Shown here: positions 1 through 13,470 of the stretch, one piece after another
Layout of the letters: each line of letters opens with the position of its first letter
Numbering within the stretch: the first letter of the stretch is position 1
Assembly: GCF_036417845.1 (NCBI RefSeq)
Contig: NC_089981.1
Coordinates: 81,819,268-81,883,267, forward strand
Direction: 5' to 3'
Length of the DNA stretch: 64,000 bases
From: Apteryx mantelli
Taxonomy: Eukaryota > Chordata > Aves > Apterygiformes > Apterygidae
Program-made: the position numbers and the translations under genes
Notes under the pieces: model-generated
What the model was told of the DNA's origin: nothing
What the model saw: the letters and a program-made list of their open reading frames with translations, nothing else
Database searches by the model: none

Positions 1-669
1 GCTGTCACAGGTGAAGCTTCTTCCAAAACGGCGTGAATGGGACACGCGATCTTTTGCGTGAGAGAATTTGGACGTGGTGCTTTTTTTGCAGACATCAAAT
101 AGTTGGTCAGGGAAACTGCCTAGCTGCAAAGCTTCTTCATCAGGTTCTTTGTTATGGGACGTATTTACTGTTGAACTTGGCGGCTCCATGCCCCACCTGT
201 TCACTTCACTGCCATTTCTAGCAACCGTGTCTTCATACATTCTCACGCCAAATATCATTTTACTATTCTGGGTGCTAGAAGCAGAAGATGAACATTTTAA
301 ACTAGACGAGTCTGTATCCTGTATATCTTCTAGACATTCAGGTACATTATACAGCTGTAAATAGTTCATGGCCACTTTAAATTGCTCAAAATTGGCAGGG
401 GCTGTCATAATTTTTCCTAAATACATGAACTGTAAAATGAGATCAAAACATTCGGCACTAATCTTCATGTTGCTTAGATTCAGCTGGGCTGTAGTGTGTT
501 GATGGTTCATGAAAAACATCCTAAAATAAGAGCTACACGCAGCAAGGACTGCTTTATGTGCTTGAAAATAAATATCATCAATAGCAATACAGCAGTCACA
601 GAGAAAGCCCCACTCTCTTTGGTTGTTTAGCTGCTGAAGGACATAGTTGCTGTGGCTGGTTCTTGCCAT
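1..669 (-). CDS. ZBTB1: ZBTB1, N-terminal part (BTB domain), cut by the window edge
   Basis: Nuclear BTB/POZ and C2H2 zinc-finger transcriptional repressor; the family member ZBTB1 is known for roles in lymphocyte development and DNA damage tolerance. Read on the minus strand from the ATG at 669, the frame is open for 223 codons to the window edge. The protein begins [20 protein letters not shown] and continues with the BTB signature [20 protein letters not shown] at about residues 22-41, then [20 protein letters not shown] further on. The frame reaches SFTCDS at the edge, which is the start of the first zinc finger in human ZBTB1, so the remaining fingers lie to the left. The start follows a splice acceptor by 20 bases and matches the human N-terminus. 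Identification is very secure because near-identity to human is visible through the whole BTB domain. Confidence 0.97.
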   Translation of the reverse strand, partial: MARTSHSNYVLQQLNNQREWGFLCDCCIAIDDIYFQAHKAVLAACSSYFRMFFMNHQHTTAQLNLSNMKISAECFDLILQFMYLGKIMTAPANFEQFKVAMNYLQLYNVPECLEDIQDTDSSSLKCSSSASSTQNSKMIFGVRMYEDTVARNGSEVNRWGMEPPSSTVNTSHNKEPDEEALQLGSFPDQLFDVCKKSTTSKFSHAKDRVSHSRRFGRSFTCDS

Positions 670-689
670 CTTGTACTTCAGTTATAGCC
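670..689 (-). other. ZBTB1: ZBTB1 5' UTR part of exon 2 and its splice acceptor
   Basis: Immediately upstream of the ZBTB1 ATG, the minus strand reads a pyrimidine-rich tract ending tcttctttatgcag, then GGCTATAACTG. The acceptor AG lies at 690-691, so exon 2 begins at 689 with 20 bases of 5' UTR. The intron to its right runs to the donor proposed at 10213. Confidence 0.8.
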
Positions 690-3600
690 CTGCATAAAGA
701 AGAAGACATCTGTTATACTACGAGCACACAAAGCAAAATTTACTTAAGTGTAGGCAGGAACTGCCATCTTTTTCCTCTCTAGATCTTCCTATTCGCACAC
801 TGTTTGTGGTACAATTTACCATCTGGAGATCTTTGTTGGTAACTACTTAAGAATATTGATGCCAATGAAAACATCCATAATTCCATATTCTCACAATTAG
901 ACTTACAATACTAGTAAGCTAATAAACATAACCACCACATATATGACAGAATAATGCAGCTAGAATACAAATTAGCAAATACATCCCAAAGTTTTACAGC
1001 CCAGATTTTCAGATATGAATTCTGGATGCAGAACTTCAAAAACTTAATAGGGTAGACGTCTATAAAATGGTCCCAGGACAACGCCTATACAAGCTTGACT
1101 GTAAGAAATCATTGTTTAGTCTCAACTTGCCTTTTTCACCTGTCAGTCTAAGGGATGTGATGGAACAGATTATTGGAAAACAGGCCTGGCTCAGCCCCCC
1201 CCATTTAAGGAAACTAAACAGATACATCAGTGAAGTGTCCACAGAGGCTACATCACTTTTTGAACATTAGGGCAACTCAGAGACATTCTCAACTTTATCT
1301 GGCAGGCATCTTGCAAACCAGAACTGCAAACAAACGCCTTCTTGAAAGCACAGGGTAGACCGGGTCCCACCTACAACATGCTGCAAATGGTCACCAGGCT
1401 AGCTGTGCGACAGCCACATGGACTGCAGAGAGGCAGGAAGTGGTGCACGCTGTGCCTCCAACTGCTCTCAAAACCACTCCTTCAGAGCAGTGTAACATAA
1501 CCAGAGCATTTAGATGGGAGACTGGACAGAGAAAAACTCAGCAACGGAGAACCGTGAAGGTCTGCAAGCCGGAGATGGAGCCACAGGGAAATGAAGCCTT
1601 GACAATCTGTAAAGGCTAGAGGGAAAGTTCATTCAGTGCTGAAGGGTGTTACAAAATGGAAGGGCTAACTTGGCCTTAACAGAAAAGAGAAAGAAAATGT
1701 GCTGTTTTTATGGTAATAAAAATATTCAGAAGAAAGGTCTTGTGAACAGGAGGTGTGCATTTGATTTACAGAAGGTAAACTGTAACCAAGTAAGCCAGCT
1801 ACAATAGCCAGTCACTGCTCATTTTCAGAAATCTTTACTGATGTATATAATCCCTACTGAAAACACAGGAAGGGGGGTTGAGAAAGCAAAAGAAGGCATA
1901 AAGAGCACCCTAATTGAAAAGAAAAGCCTAAAGCAACAGTTGGCATTCTCAACGTTGTGAAAGGCTATTGCAAACAATAGAAATAACTGTAAGAGATCTG
2001 TATAAATAAAGTACAAGCTAACAAACAACATACGAAACACGGTTTAATATACTTCCTAATGAAATGCATGACTTGCTTTGTGACAGTAATATCATCTCTC
2101 CATTCTTTCAGCTGTCCAAAATTAAAACAAACAACAACAACAAAAACCCACACAGAAATGCTCCCTGATTTTTTCTTATTCCCTCAGCATCACCTCCCTG
2201 ACAGCTTACATCTCCTAGAGGCTAGGATATGGGCAGAGAAATTCAATTCCACAATTACAGTGTTGAATTCACAAGTCAGTGGTGTCATCTGGCTCGTTAA
2301 GCAGCAGACCTGACATTAGTCATTGCGCTCTTTCTTCATTTTATCAGGGACAACTGTGGAAGCAACGCGTTCAGGCTCTCTAGACGAGCAAACACTCACC
2401 CCTGCCCAGTCATGTTCCCTCCTGCAAATTCATACAGCAGTATTTCTGGATCGTCACCAGCACACGACCTTGGCTGGCAAAAGGAACCTTCAGACTTGGG
2501 TTGAACCCAATCCTCCAACCCCAAAACTCAAAGTGAACACCCTGCCACAGTTCTCTCACCAGCTTGGCTCACTATGTCCACTGTTGAAATATAACTTGTT
2601 ACATGAAATTCATTAATTGGTTTTCTTACTAACGTGCAAAAGGGTGGCTTTGGATATAGAAAAATCTCTGAAATAATTTCATGCCTTTTCTACAGAAAAA
2701 TCGATTCTAGTCCAAATCTTTGCTAACTTCAGATGTTTCTGTGAATAACGACAAAGCTCTCGGCATCACTTCACATGCTTCCAAGTGCTAAGGTGTTTGG
2801 GATTTGAGGTAATTCATCAGATACCTGACACCGCACATTGAGTTACATGTAAGTATTAAGAATAACAGCTGAATATTAGCAAAGAATTGACTTCAACTTC
2901 CACATTATTAGATTGAAAAACAACAAGAAATAGTGAGAAGATGCAGTCTAACACACTGCTGGCCTCTTGGTGCGAACTGCCATCAATACAAGAAAAGGCT
3001 CAGGATTGCTAGAGGAAGAACTTAGAAGTGCTGGTTTTAATCTTCTTTTCCCCATACAATGGCAAGTTTGAATTTTTCATTTAAAAAATAACTCTTTGTA
3101 CACTGAAAGTATTCTGCTGTGTCTTCTAACAGAAAAACAGCAGTACAAGCAGCAAGCCTGTACCAGAAAGGTGGTCACAAACTATCGGCACACACCTGCA
3201 CATGGGGGCATGTCAAAACAGTGGAAATGACCTGGCAGCCAACACATCTTTTCTGATTTTCTTTCTTCTTTGAAAAAGGTGAAAGATATTTCCTCTTTTG
3301 ACAGGAGAACTCTGTAGAGCTTTCAGCACTTGAGTCCTGATATGCAAAAATGACATACTGGCAATGCGTATCTCCTACCACCACTCTGGACAGAAGCAGC
3401 CTGAGCTTAAGTCTGCTTGAACAGGAAGGTAAGGTGCTCAGATGGCCACAGAGGTATGACAAGCAAGTATTAAAGCACAGAAAATGTTTAAACTTATCTA
3501 TGTTAATATAAATACTGGCATCCTCCCTCTGGATTCTGTGTTAACCTGCTGTATGTAACTATGTATTTACACTTGCCAACACTTCCCATTAGGAGAGGCT

Positions 3601-6600
3601 GTTTTGGCCAATTTAAAACTTTAACACATCTCAGCTAGCAAAGGCAAAAGTTTCCTTGAAATTTGTCTGCTTTGGACTGATTTTTTTTCCAGAAGATTTC
3701 ACCCAAAACAGTTCCAAGAATGAGGCTAAGAGAAAACTTTCATACATCTACATTATTACTTTCTTTTAAATTAAAAAAAAATTCTCTTCAGAAACCTTTG
3801 AAGAGAGACTTCATATGCAAAGGGGTGCCAAGTGTTAGATATGTTGTCACAATGTGAAAACCTGCCTAATTTGGCCAAGCTATAAGCTTTGGGCGGGGAA
3901 GAGGAATTATCAATTTGTTCACACTTCAGACTTACTTTAGTAGTGTTAGTAACTAAAATCTCAGATTATAGCCTGGCTGAGAACATTTCATCATCATGCA
4001 GCTCCTTTGTATACGGGGCCTGCCTAAGCCATCCCACCTAGCGTGAAAACGCCCCTTTCACTCAGACCTCTGCTTCGTGCCACCTCCACAGAGTCACAAA
4101 TTGGTGCAGAGCTCGCTAGCGATTGCTGTGCACCACGAAACCGAGCACACGCAGGTGCTCTCTGCTGCGTTTTCAGCATTTGTCTTGGCAGTCCGAAGGA
4201 AAAGATGCTGGTTCTGGTTAACAAGAGCCAGATCAAGGAGTCAACGTAGTGAAAATACATGGAGACTGGGAACTGTGAGGGCATGAGCGGAAAGAGTGAG
4301 GAAAAGCTATGGGAGTTGGCCAGGATGACCCAGGCTGGATGGGAATACTGAGGCAAGAGGAGGAAAGCAGGACCCAGAGGCAGTAGCAGGATGAAAAGAT
4401 GGATGCAATGAGGATCTAAAGTGGGGGAAGGAAACCACCTGAGTAAGGGATCGGGAAAGAGCCAAATCACAGGAGCTAGGGCAGGAGGGGGCAGGGGGGT
4501 GGGACGGGGACAACCTTTTGGCTGGGAAATGGGCAGAAAAAAGTGATAGTGTTCACCTGCTCAGAACCTGGAACTGAAGTCTGAATTTGCCATTTGGCCA
4601 TTCCCTCACAGTGGTCACCAAACACCATGGGTTTGCTGACAAGCTCTTTCTCATCAAGAGGAAACCTTCAGAGAAGCATCATTTACCATTACTTTGTTAC
4701 TTTAATTGCTAAAATGGCAGAAATCTGCATTTATCACCCATGTGGGTGGTTTGGTGTTGCAAACTATTTTTGAAGTTTGCTTTGGAAAGAAAAGCAAGCA
4801 TTAGAATAAAAACAGACCCTTTTTATAAAAACAAAACAAGGTTTCAAATTTAAGTGCCATAATTAAGCATTCCAATGCAGTATTAATTCAGCTACCTTTT
4901 ACATATATATTGTAGTTCAGTCTTCCAATGCTCCTTTTACCAAAGGCTACCTTCCTCACTCAGCACATACTCTAGATCTGTCCAGGGACAGAGCAGAGCA
5001 GTAGCGCTCTTCATGTAACAGCAGAAGACCCCCGTACATTTGGTATAGAATTTGGAGGATGTGAAGTGAATGAGGCTGTGGGAAGAAAAGGAGAATCTCA
5101 AAAGGAAGAACACTGCCCTGGAAAACACGATCCCATCATTGTCAGCACCAGGATAAGTAATTTCAGCATTTTTTTTTTTTGGATAAGCTTGGCTTGCATT
5201 TTTTTGGATGTCCAATTTGTTAGTACACAGGAGCACAATTAGCAGCAACTGAGGTCAATGGGAGCTATCCTCTGTGTACATTATGCACTGAATATCTTGG
5301 AAAATTAAGGCTCTGTGCATATCAGTTTGCCCATTCAAAATTTGTAAATACTTCTGATCCTCTCTGACTCGGTTTCCTGTTTCAAAGCAATGCCAGCCCC
5401 TTGCCTGACTAGCGCACTACGTTTGTGAAGTACCCAAATGCTGTAGTCACAAATGTCACAGGAAAGTCCACGAGGAACCTAAGTAATTCCGTCTTCAACA
5501 ATGACTGATTAGTGCAGTAAACAAAACAACTGGCCACACCATGAGCAATAGTGAATGATGCAGAGGTGTTTTGAAAAAAATATGCTAGAAAAGCATGATA
5601 ATAAGGTAAAAAGTGAAGATATTTTATTCAGGAAATTTCACATTGATCTTCAAACTCAAGGTCACCATATGCATTCTGTTTTTCTAGTAAATGTTTATTT
5701 TTATATTGCTAGGCTTTGATTCAAACTGTTTGTCTGCCATCAGAATTTTTCTTTTGAGTCACCACTCAGATAAAATTACTACTCAGATGTTATCATGAAC
5801 AAGGTAAGCTGCACTGTTAACATTGTCTAACCAAATATGTTGTTTAGAAGTGTGCTAACCAGAAAAAGCAGGCATTTACTATAGTTCCATGGTTTTTTTT
5901 CTTTCCTCAAATTTAAATCTTTTAAGATGTTTTAAAACTGAAGAAGTAAAAGCCTTCAATCTTTTTTTTTTTTTTTTTTTTTGACCTCTAAGAGAGGCTG
6001 GTAAAGTTCTTCTGTTAACTTGCTTTTTAAAAATGTACCACAGTATTCAGGATTTAGGAGTCTTTCAGCTCCTAAAATTAGTAGGTGGTTTTCAAAACCC
6101 AGCATTTCCACTGCTGAGCAGGCAAAAATGGAGTGCTTACACGCGTAGTTACTGGCTGCTTTTCTTTGGAAACCAAGAGCAGACTTGACAAAAGTATAAT
6201 AAATGAGCAGAGAATTTGGTGCTAATAGAAAACAAGACAAAAACCTCAAGAAAACAACTCCCAGTTATCCAAAGAAACAAGAGCGTGGGCAGCAGAGACC
6301 AAATTCCCCATTCCGTTCTGACACCATATCTCACCCCGACCTGGGTTCTTAAGAACTTCTCCCTAAAGAGTTACTTCATCTCTACGGACCAGATCCACTA
6401 AAGAATTTGGATTCCTAAACGATAGCATTTAGCTGCTCAGGAGAGACGCCTACATTACATGTCTAAGCTCTATGTACAATACATGAGAAATTTAGGCATG
6501 GAGAGGAGTTGTCAAAAGACAACAAATTTTATCTAGAGATAATCAAGAGGAAGCCACTGAGATTCCTCTAGTACTGTAGAGTCTGAGGAGGTGCCTCAGT

Positions 6601-9600
6601 TTACACAAATTTTGCAAATAAGGGAAGGAACTCGGGGACAGGTGACCACTGGATCAGGTCCACCTCAACAGCACGTATGGATAAGCTGCAATTTGTGTTG
6701 CAGGTTTAGCCTTGATGAGTTAGGCCATTCATGGGAATTCCATTTCCTGCCAGGGAAAATCTATGTATTAAGCTCCATTTATTTGGACTATAAAAGGACT
6801 GAAGGTATAATTTATCCTCCTCCCATAGTGCTTCCAATCAGCTGCCTAGAGGCATGTGAGCTGCGAAGCTGTTTGCAATGATATAGATACTAATCTTCAT
6901 ACACATCACAATGGCTCAATCAACTAATTTTCAGGAAACTTTTTTGCCATTGCATAGCAACAAGTTTCAACAGATACCTGGCCTGGATCTGAGCAGGGGA
7001 AAAGTAAGGTGCTCAAATCCCCCAAACTGCTAGTCACCGGAACCATTCAATCCCACGTCTGTACGCAGGGCTGTCCTGCTGATTCAGTATCCGTTTCCAC
7101 AACCGAGAAACAGAAGTTGAAATTTAACGAGTCAAGATTCTCAGCTGCTGAGAATTAGTTAAGATACATTATACATTCTCAAGTAAGAACACTCCTCGAA
7201 AGATGTGGAATAAGTCAGGAAAACATGAGTGAATAAATTAAGAAAACAAAGTTTGAATTAAAGCCCCAAAAGTTGCCATCCACTTGGAACAACTTTAGAT
7301 CATACCTATGGAGTAAAAAGTATTGGAGAGCTTATGCAGTGTTTGAAAGCAACTTTCCAGCCACAAAAGATTATTTCAGAAATTCACAGTTATCATTTAT
7401 CTGACACCTTTACAGTTGCAAAAACTTGTCAGGCAATGTGGTAGTGATATGTCTGAAAGAAAGAATTAGTGGAAACAAACTCCAACACCAAATTTAAGCC
7501 TTGGAACTGAAGGATGAGGTTTTTTTTAATCTGGCCTCTTCGGTCAAGTTATCCCAACTTTCAACTTCAAGACGCATCTTGGTGGTTTAGCCATCTCTTG
7601 AGACCTTCAAATTAAGATAAACGTGCCTTCCAGAAAAACATCCTTGGCTACATACAAGTTGGGCTTTGGCATAACAAGTTATTGGAGGCACAATAACCTG
7701 TGACACGCAGGTCATATTTTATTGACACTTTCTGGTCTTAAAAGCTGCAAAATTTACTTGCAGCACTAAAAAGTATAAAGTCACTAAGGTCCACATCAAA
7801 TGAAGCAAGTTTAATGAAGAATTGCAGCAGCTAGCTAATTCTAGAGAGTTTTGCAATGGCACAGCATACACAAAGAAAAAATTACCAGACAAATCTGAGG
7901 ATATAAATGGTCTTCATGCAAATTATGTCAGCTGCTGTGCACACATAGTGCGTCTGCCGTCTGAACCAGGCCTACCTACATGGGCTCCAGTTGCGGACCG
8001 GCACAGCAGTATTTGCCAAATTCTGCATTTCAATAGTGTTCACCATGCTTAGGCAGAGGAAGGGCAAGTAAGCCTAGAGCTGGGGAACTACTGGTCAAAA
8101 TGAAGGATGTGCACTAGTTTCCTGACACTACGTACACATGAGGTCCAGAACACCTCCAGTGAGAGGTCCAGCTGTAACAACTAGGAGGAAGGACACTATG
8201 ATTTTGATCAGGAAACTTTCACTACCTCAGTTCTGAGGAGCTATTTTTTCTTTCCATGCAGCAGATAACTACTAAGGCCTCATCTGTCCTAGACTTTCAG
8301 GGCTTTCCATTGTTATTAACAATAGAAGTCTGTGAATGAAGCAATTAACCTCACACATGCAAGTAAGAAAGCATCTAAATCCACAAAGTCACTGATTTAT
8401 ATGAGCACTCTCATCATAATTACTGAAAATTCCTGTGCCAGTGTGAATGCTGGTTGCTTTTTGTGAAGAAAAGATTTGTGCAAGCAGAGCTGAAGCATCC
8501 ATTAAGTCTGTGATCTTCTGCACAACTCAAAACTTTCCAGCTACTGGGGAAAAAAGGCCTATATTCTCCCAGCTTCCCATGCAGCACAAATCCACATCTT
8601 CATTATCTCAGTTACTCCTTCTGCAACCATCCCTCATCCATCCAAATACCCCCTGTGGCTACCTGCTCTCTAGTATCTCAAACAGCAGCGGAGGGCCACT
8701 AACATGACTTGTTACTTCCAAGTTTTCCTGACCGGTCATCCAAAAATCTCTCTGTAATCTTGTCAAATCACTGCTGCTGCTTAGAAAAAAAAGCTCTGAG
8801 CAGTGGAGGCACCGCAACGGTCTGCCAGCTCTGCAACAGTTCACATTTGGCCAGTTTTCTATATAGCCATATGGTCTAAACGCTTCTCCCCCACTCACCA
8901 CAACAGCTTAAGATCTAATTCAGTAGAAGTCAGAAGCCTGCATCCCCTTTGCTCACTACTGATGCGTGGGTTTTTCCAAGAGCTGTCATGAGGAATGTTA
9001 AACAAACACCTTTAATTAAAGGAATGTTTGTTTAATGTAATTAAAAGCCTGAGGAACGCACCACTGTTTCAGCCCCGGACACTTTTGCATTATGTGCAAT
9101 ACCTTGCGATACTGTAGTGCACCAGAGAAATAATGCAGGCAAATTACATCTGGCACAATCTGGCAGTAAATATCCAAATATCAAACAGCATCCAAGCTAT
9201 GCTATCCATTTACCAATGCCTACGTGTCAAGAGGAACAGGCACTCATCTATCAGCCAGTGAGCAGGCCAGACTTGAGAATCTGAGTTAGAAATAGTCCTT
9301 CTTAAAAAAAAAAAAAAAACTCAAAAAGCCGCAACAAGATTTTGAGTCCCATTTCCTCTATTCTTTTCTCTACCTTTCTGTCTGGAAAGGGAAAGGAGAA
9401 GATTCCTTTTAGGAAAAAGGTTTTCAGCGCTGCTCCCCAAGCAGCAGAGGGCTTGTTTTTGTATGACAGAACTACTCCCTTCCCTTCCCAGCTGCCTCCA
9501 AAGCGATCCTGCGCGCTGGCAGCCCCGAGTGAAACCCAAGTCTCCGGGCGGGCAGGGTGGAGCGCTGCCCTCAGACTTTCGCTCCGCTTCGCTTTTCGCG

Positions 9601-10213
9601 AAGCTACTGCGACAAAATTAAAGCGGGGGGGGAGGAGGGTAACTTATCTGCCCGGCTGCTCGAGGCGGCACGAGACTGCGCTTTCAGAGCGGCGCCTGAG
9701 ATGTTTAACGTGACTCCAAACCTAGGAGTAAATCGCGCGGCGGTGCCTTCCTCGCCCCGGCCCCCCCCGGCCCCGGAACAGCGCGGCAGCATCTCCCGCG
9801 CCGCGCCGCTTCCGCAGGCCCCGCCGCGCCGGGGGGCGCCGCCGCGGCCCCCCGCAGCCGGAGCCCGGCCTCGGGGCGCCGCTCGGCCCCCGCGTCCCGC
9901 GCGCAGCCCCGGCGGCTCCGCTCCGCTCCGCACCGCAAGGTCACGGCGCCGCTCGGCAGCGCCGCTGCCGCCCCGCGCCTCCCCCGCCGCCACTATGGCG
10001 GGCCGCGCCACGCCGAGCCGAGCCGGGCCGGGCCGGGCCATGCCGCGCCGCGGCCGGCGCCGCTCGGCACTTCCCACCTCCCGCCGGCGGCGGAGCTGCG
10101 CCCGCCGCGCCGCGCCGCCTCCCCCCCCGGCCCGGCCCGGCCCGGCCCGGCTCGGCTCGGCTCGGCTCGGCCCGGCGGCGGCCCCCGGCCCCTGCGCACC
10201 CCCACTCACTCAC
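690..10213 (-). other. ZBTB1: ZBTB1 intron 1
   Basis: A 9.5 kb AT-rich span between the acceptor at 690 and the donor-like site at 10213. No open frame here resembles a known protein. It holds homopolymers (T run at about 5961-5982, A run at about 9304-9320), weak MIR-like words near 6470-6630 and ordinary unique sequence. Regulatory elements may lie inside but none can be named from sequence alone. The intron call rests on ZBTB1 having a non-coding first exon in other vertebrates and on the GT donor. Confidence 0.6.
10012..10161. repeat. Perfect 28 bp inverted repeat made of GGGCC/GAGCC pentamers
   Basis: The left arm at 10012-10039 (two GAGCC-type then three GGGCC-type pentamers) is the exact reverse complement of 10134-10161. 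The spacer is 94 bases. The right arm belongs to a longer pentamer array at about 10129-10175. On the ZBTB1 strand this falls in the first 200 bases of intron 1. Confidence 0.85.
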
Positions 10214-10640
10214 CCGCCGCGCGGGGGGAGGCGGCGGCCGCCGAGGGGAGCTGCCCGCGCCGCTGCCGCTGCTGCTGCCGCCGCGGCTGCAACAAAGGAC
10301 TTCCGCCGCCGCCGCCGCGCCTGCCGCTGCCGCAGCGCCAGCGCCAGCGCCGGCTCCGCCGCGCCGCGCCGTGCCGCGCCGGACCCCTCCCCTCCCCTCG
10401 CGGCCCGCCGCTCCCGGCCCCGCCGCTGCCAGCGCTGCTGCGCCGCCGCCGCCGCCGGGCCGCCGGGCGGCTCCCCGCCGCGCGGCCCTCTCCGCCCATG
10501 CCGCCGCCGCCGCCGGGCGCCGGCTCCCCCCGCCGGCGGCCCCGCGGGAGCCGGCAGCCCCCGGCCCCGGCGCCGGGCGGCGCGGCGAGGCGCGGCGAGA
10601 CGAGACGGGCCGAGCCGCCGCCGCCCCCCGCCCCGAGCCG
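10214..10640 (-). other. ZBTB1: Candidate ZBTB1 non-coding exon 1
   Basis: Placed from the donor GTGAGTGAG at 10213 downward on the minus strand, inside the CpG island. The 5' boundary is a guess; no TATA box or initiator decides it. Alternative donors in the same island are possible. Confidence 0.4.
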
Positions 10641-10690
10641 TGACTAACCATAGCGCGGGGAGCGCGGCCGCCCGCGCCCCGCGCCTTCAC

Positions 10691-13470
10691 TGCAAAAAAA
10701 TAATAATAATAAAAAAAAATCCCCCCAAAGTCTCCGCTTTCTGTTGAAATTTCACCCCTCACTGCCTTTCTCCCTGCAGTTTCACAGCGATGCGGGGAGC
10801 CGGAGCTGGCACCCCGTCCACCTTTCACCGCACATCGCAGGGACAGCACTTTTATTTTTCCCCTCTCGGTGAGTTTTCCCAGAGCCTCTTCCCAGCGCGC
10901 TCCCTATCTAACATGCAGCTCTCCTGGAACTGGAACGGGCCAGCGAAAGGGATTTCTGGGCACTGCAGGCCACCCCTCTGCTACCTGTTCCTTGCTGTCA
11001 GGGTGTTAAATAACATCTCCCAGGTCAGGCTCTTCTCCTCGTCTTGCCACTTGACTTTCCACCCCCAAACTGACATCTGTCACTCAGTGCAAGTATCAGA
11101 AGTGTTTAATCTGCCAAGCTGCTCTATTTGAACACACCGTTTCTGGAGATACCCTGAGCCTTACGCTTGCCATGATTAATCAAGATCTCTCAGCACCAGA
11201 CAAGCTGAAGGGAAAATTTTAATCGTAGAAAAGTTAAGGATTCAACTACAAACTTGAAAATAGTTACCAAAAATCCCCCCAAACAGATAAAATCTCATAG
11301 CCTTAAAATGTATCAACACAGATCCCTGCTCCAATGATCCCCAGGGATGCTCTGAGGCATCTTACAACTCTGGAAGCAAACGGGCCAAATCAGATTAATC
11401 GAGTCCTAGTTTCCAAGTGGGACTTCGTTCCTACCCCTGTGTATGTTTGGGGATTTTCCAACTGCTATTGAATAAAAGCAGCGCTTTCAAAACGTGTCTC
11501 AGGAATCTCCTCAGCCCTGCCGGCAGCGCAGGGCGGCCTGGGCGCCGCAGCGGTGGCTGCGCGGTGCTAAGGCCCCTCCGAAAGCCGAGGGATCCTCACG
11601 GCACACGCTGCTCTTAGTCCGTTTTCCTTTTTTGTAGGAGTTAAATAAACGGCCTCCATAAACTGACACTGTAATGGCTTTCAAAGCACGCTGAAGAGCT
11701 TTTTTCACGGGGGAGAGCAGTCTAGCTCTGTTTCTAGCTCCTTATAGATCTCATAGGAAAAGAGCGCGCTTGGGAGTGCACCGACATCCTTGTCTCCTCC
11801 CCAGCCCCTCCGCCTCTCCCCGCCTGCCGGTTTGGGAGCTCCAGCCGCCCCCGGGGAACCCGCGCGGCTCCTAATCATCTCTCGTTTTCATACCGCTCAC
11901 ATTCCCTCAGCAATCTCCCATGACGCTTGTCTTCCTTTTTTAAATTTTTTTTTAATTTTTTGGCTACAGTGGAACAGCGAGCAGAAGTGTTCATCAAGAT
12001 TGCTATGATTACATCCCGCTCCCTCTTCCAGCTCAGTGGTGTCGGCTGCATCGGTTGAAATCCTTTGAGGTGCGTGATATCATCCGCTGTGTTTTACAGC
12101 GAGCACTGCCACCAAATTTCGTTTCTCATCGTAGCTTCCACCAATTTGGCTCAAGCTTCTCTGAAGCGCTTTAAAGTCCTCTTTGGACCAGTTTCAACCT
12201 AAATAACATGTAAATAATTAATCATTTAAATAAATAGCATGCTCTCTGCAAATAGCGACTCACCCCGTACACAGGTTAATAAATATGTTAAATATCACAG
12301 AACTGGGTACAAAACCTCGAGCCACCTACTGCTAACCTTCGCTGAGAAGAAAAGCAGCTACCGATGTTAATAGCAGCAGTAGGATTACAGTTCTGTCGAA
12401 TCCCAGTCCTGCCAGGGCACAAGCCCAGAACTGCAGGATGGTCCCGGACCCCAGAGATCTTATAATTAAAATACAGGAAGCAAAGCACAGCGTGAGGAAA
12501 GCAGAACTGTCAGCAGGGCAAGCAGCAGTCCCTGCGCCCAGCGAGACGCCCCCGATCCTACGTTTCGTCTTCTCTCCGCCAGCTTTTGATGCGTTCCCTT
12601 GGCTCGGGAGCGCTCGGACGGCCTGCCCTGCCCTGGGACCTGGGGAAACAGTAACGTGCTGTATTCTCGGAGACTAAAAGGGCATTATTTGCCATAAACT
12701 TTCAGAAACCTGACCAGGAATAAGTCCAGTAAAGAGAATTGCCATTAAGGGAAGGTGATAGGAAAATGAATTGCAAAATATCAAAGGCTTGGGGAAAACC
12801 AGGAAGGCCGATCAAAGGCAGGGGATGTCTCCTGCGCAGGACGGCACCAAGCCAGGAGAGAGACCACTGAGGAGGTGGCTACATGAAAAACGTGGAGAAA
12901 GCACATAGAAAGAGCCTGTTTGCTGCCTTTTCTAATTAAAAAAGACTGCGGGACATCCAATTAATCTGAAAAACAAAAAAGGAAGCAGCCCTTCAACTGT
13001 ATCCCATTAGTTGTGGAAGTCCTTGCTGCCGGAGACAGTGGCCAATACAAGCTTAAATAGGATCAAAAAGCAAATAGCTGAATACATGGAAAAGACGCAT
13101 CGAAGACGGCTAAATGGAGAAGCGTGGCCTCTGCGGCAGCGAGATCCACTGCTACCAGCGCCGGCCGCTGCATCCTGCAGAGAAGCAGGATAAACCCGCC
13201 GCTCTTGCATTAAATAACTGACGTTAGAAAAATTCCTACGAGATTGCAGGAAGCCCAGGAAAGACTTGGGGTGTCCGCAGGCCTCAGCGGCGGCTGGCAA
13301 GCGCCCTTACGGCAGGGACGCAGGGGAAAGGCCAGGCTGCATCTTTGCACCCGTGTTGGTGACCAGGCGGGCGGGGGTGGTGCCTGCGGCAGGCTGCCGG
13401 CTTTCTGGTTAAAAAAAAAAAACAAGAAAACAAGAAAACAACACACAGAATCTGTACAGAGAAATGGAGG
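10691..13470. other. Spacer between ZBTB1 and ZBTB25 promoters
   Basis: About 2.8 kb between the two divergent CpG islands. No coding exon was recognised; the small open frames are short and compositionally driven. A locally AT-rich patch at 12199-12290 contains FOX-like GTAAATAA and AAATAAAT words plus TGCAAAT, in an otherwise GC-richer area. That could be an enhancer but is only suggestive. Confidence 0.5.

Larger units (their letters stand above)
9480..10690. promoter_or_regulatory. ZBTB1: CpG island, probable ZBTB1 promoter and non-coding exon 1
   Basis: Extremely GC- and CpG-rich block that starts abruptly after AT-rich intron sequence. It holds CGG/CCG trinucleotide runs, GGCCC/GGCTC pentamer arrays and repeated GC boxes. 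On the minus strand a good donor (CGGCGG then GTGAGTGAG) sits at 10213/10214, so non-coding exon 1 should end at 10214 and start somewhere near 10500-10650. The island lies where the head-to-head arrangement with ZBTB25 predicts the ZBTB1 start. The exact start site cannot be read. Confidence 0.75.

Noticed and set aside
9557-10849. Long frames on both strands in the CpG island at 9.5-10.8 kb
   Set aside because: Arg/Ala/Pro/Gly-rich translations in all frames reflect CpG content, not protein constraint.
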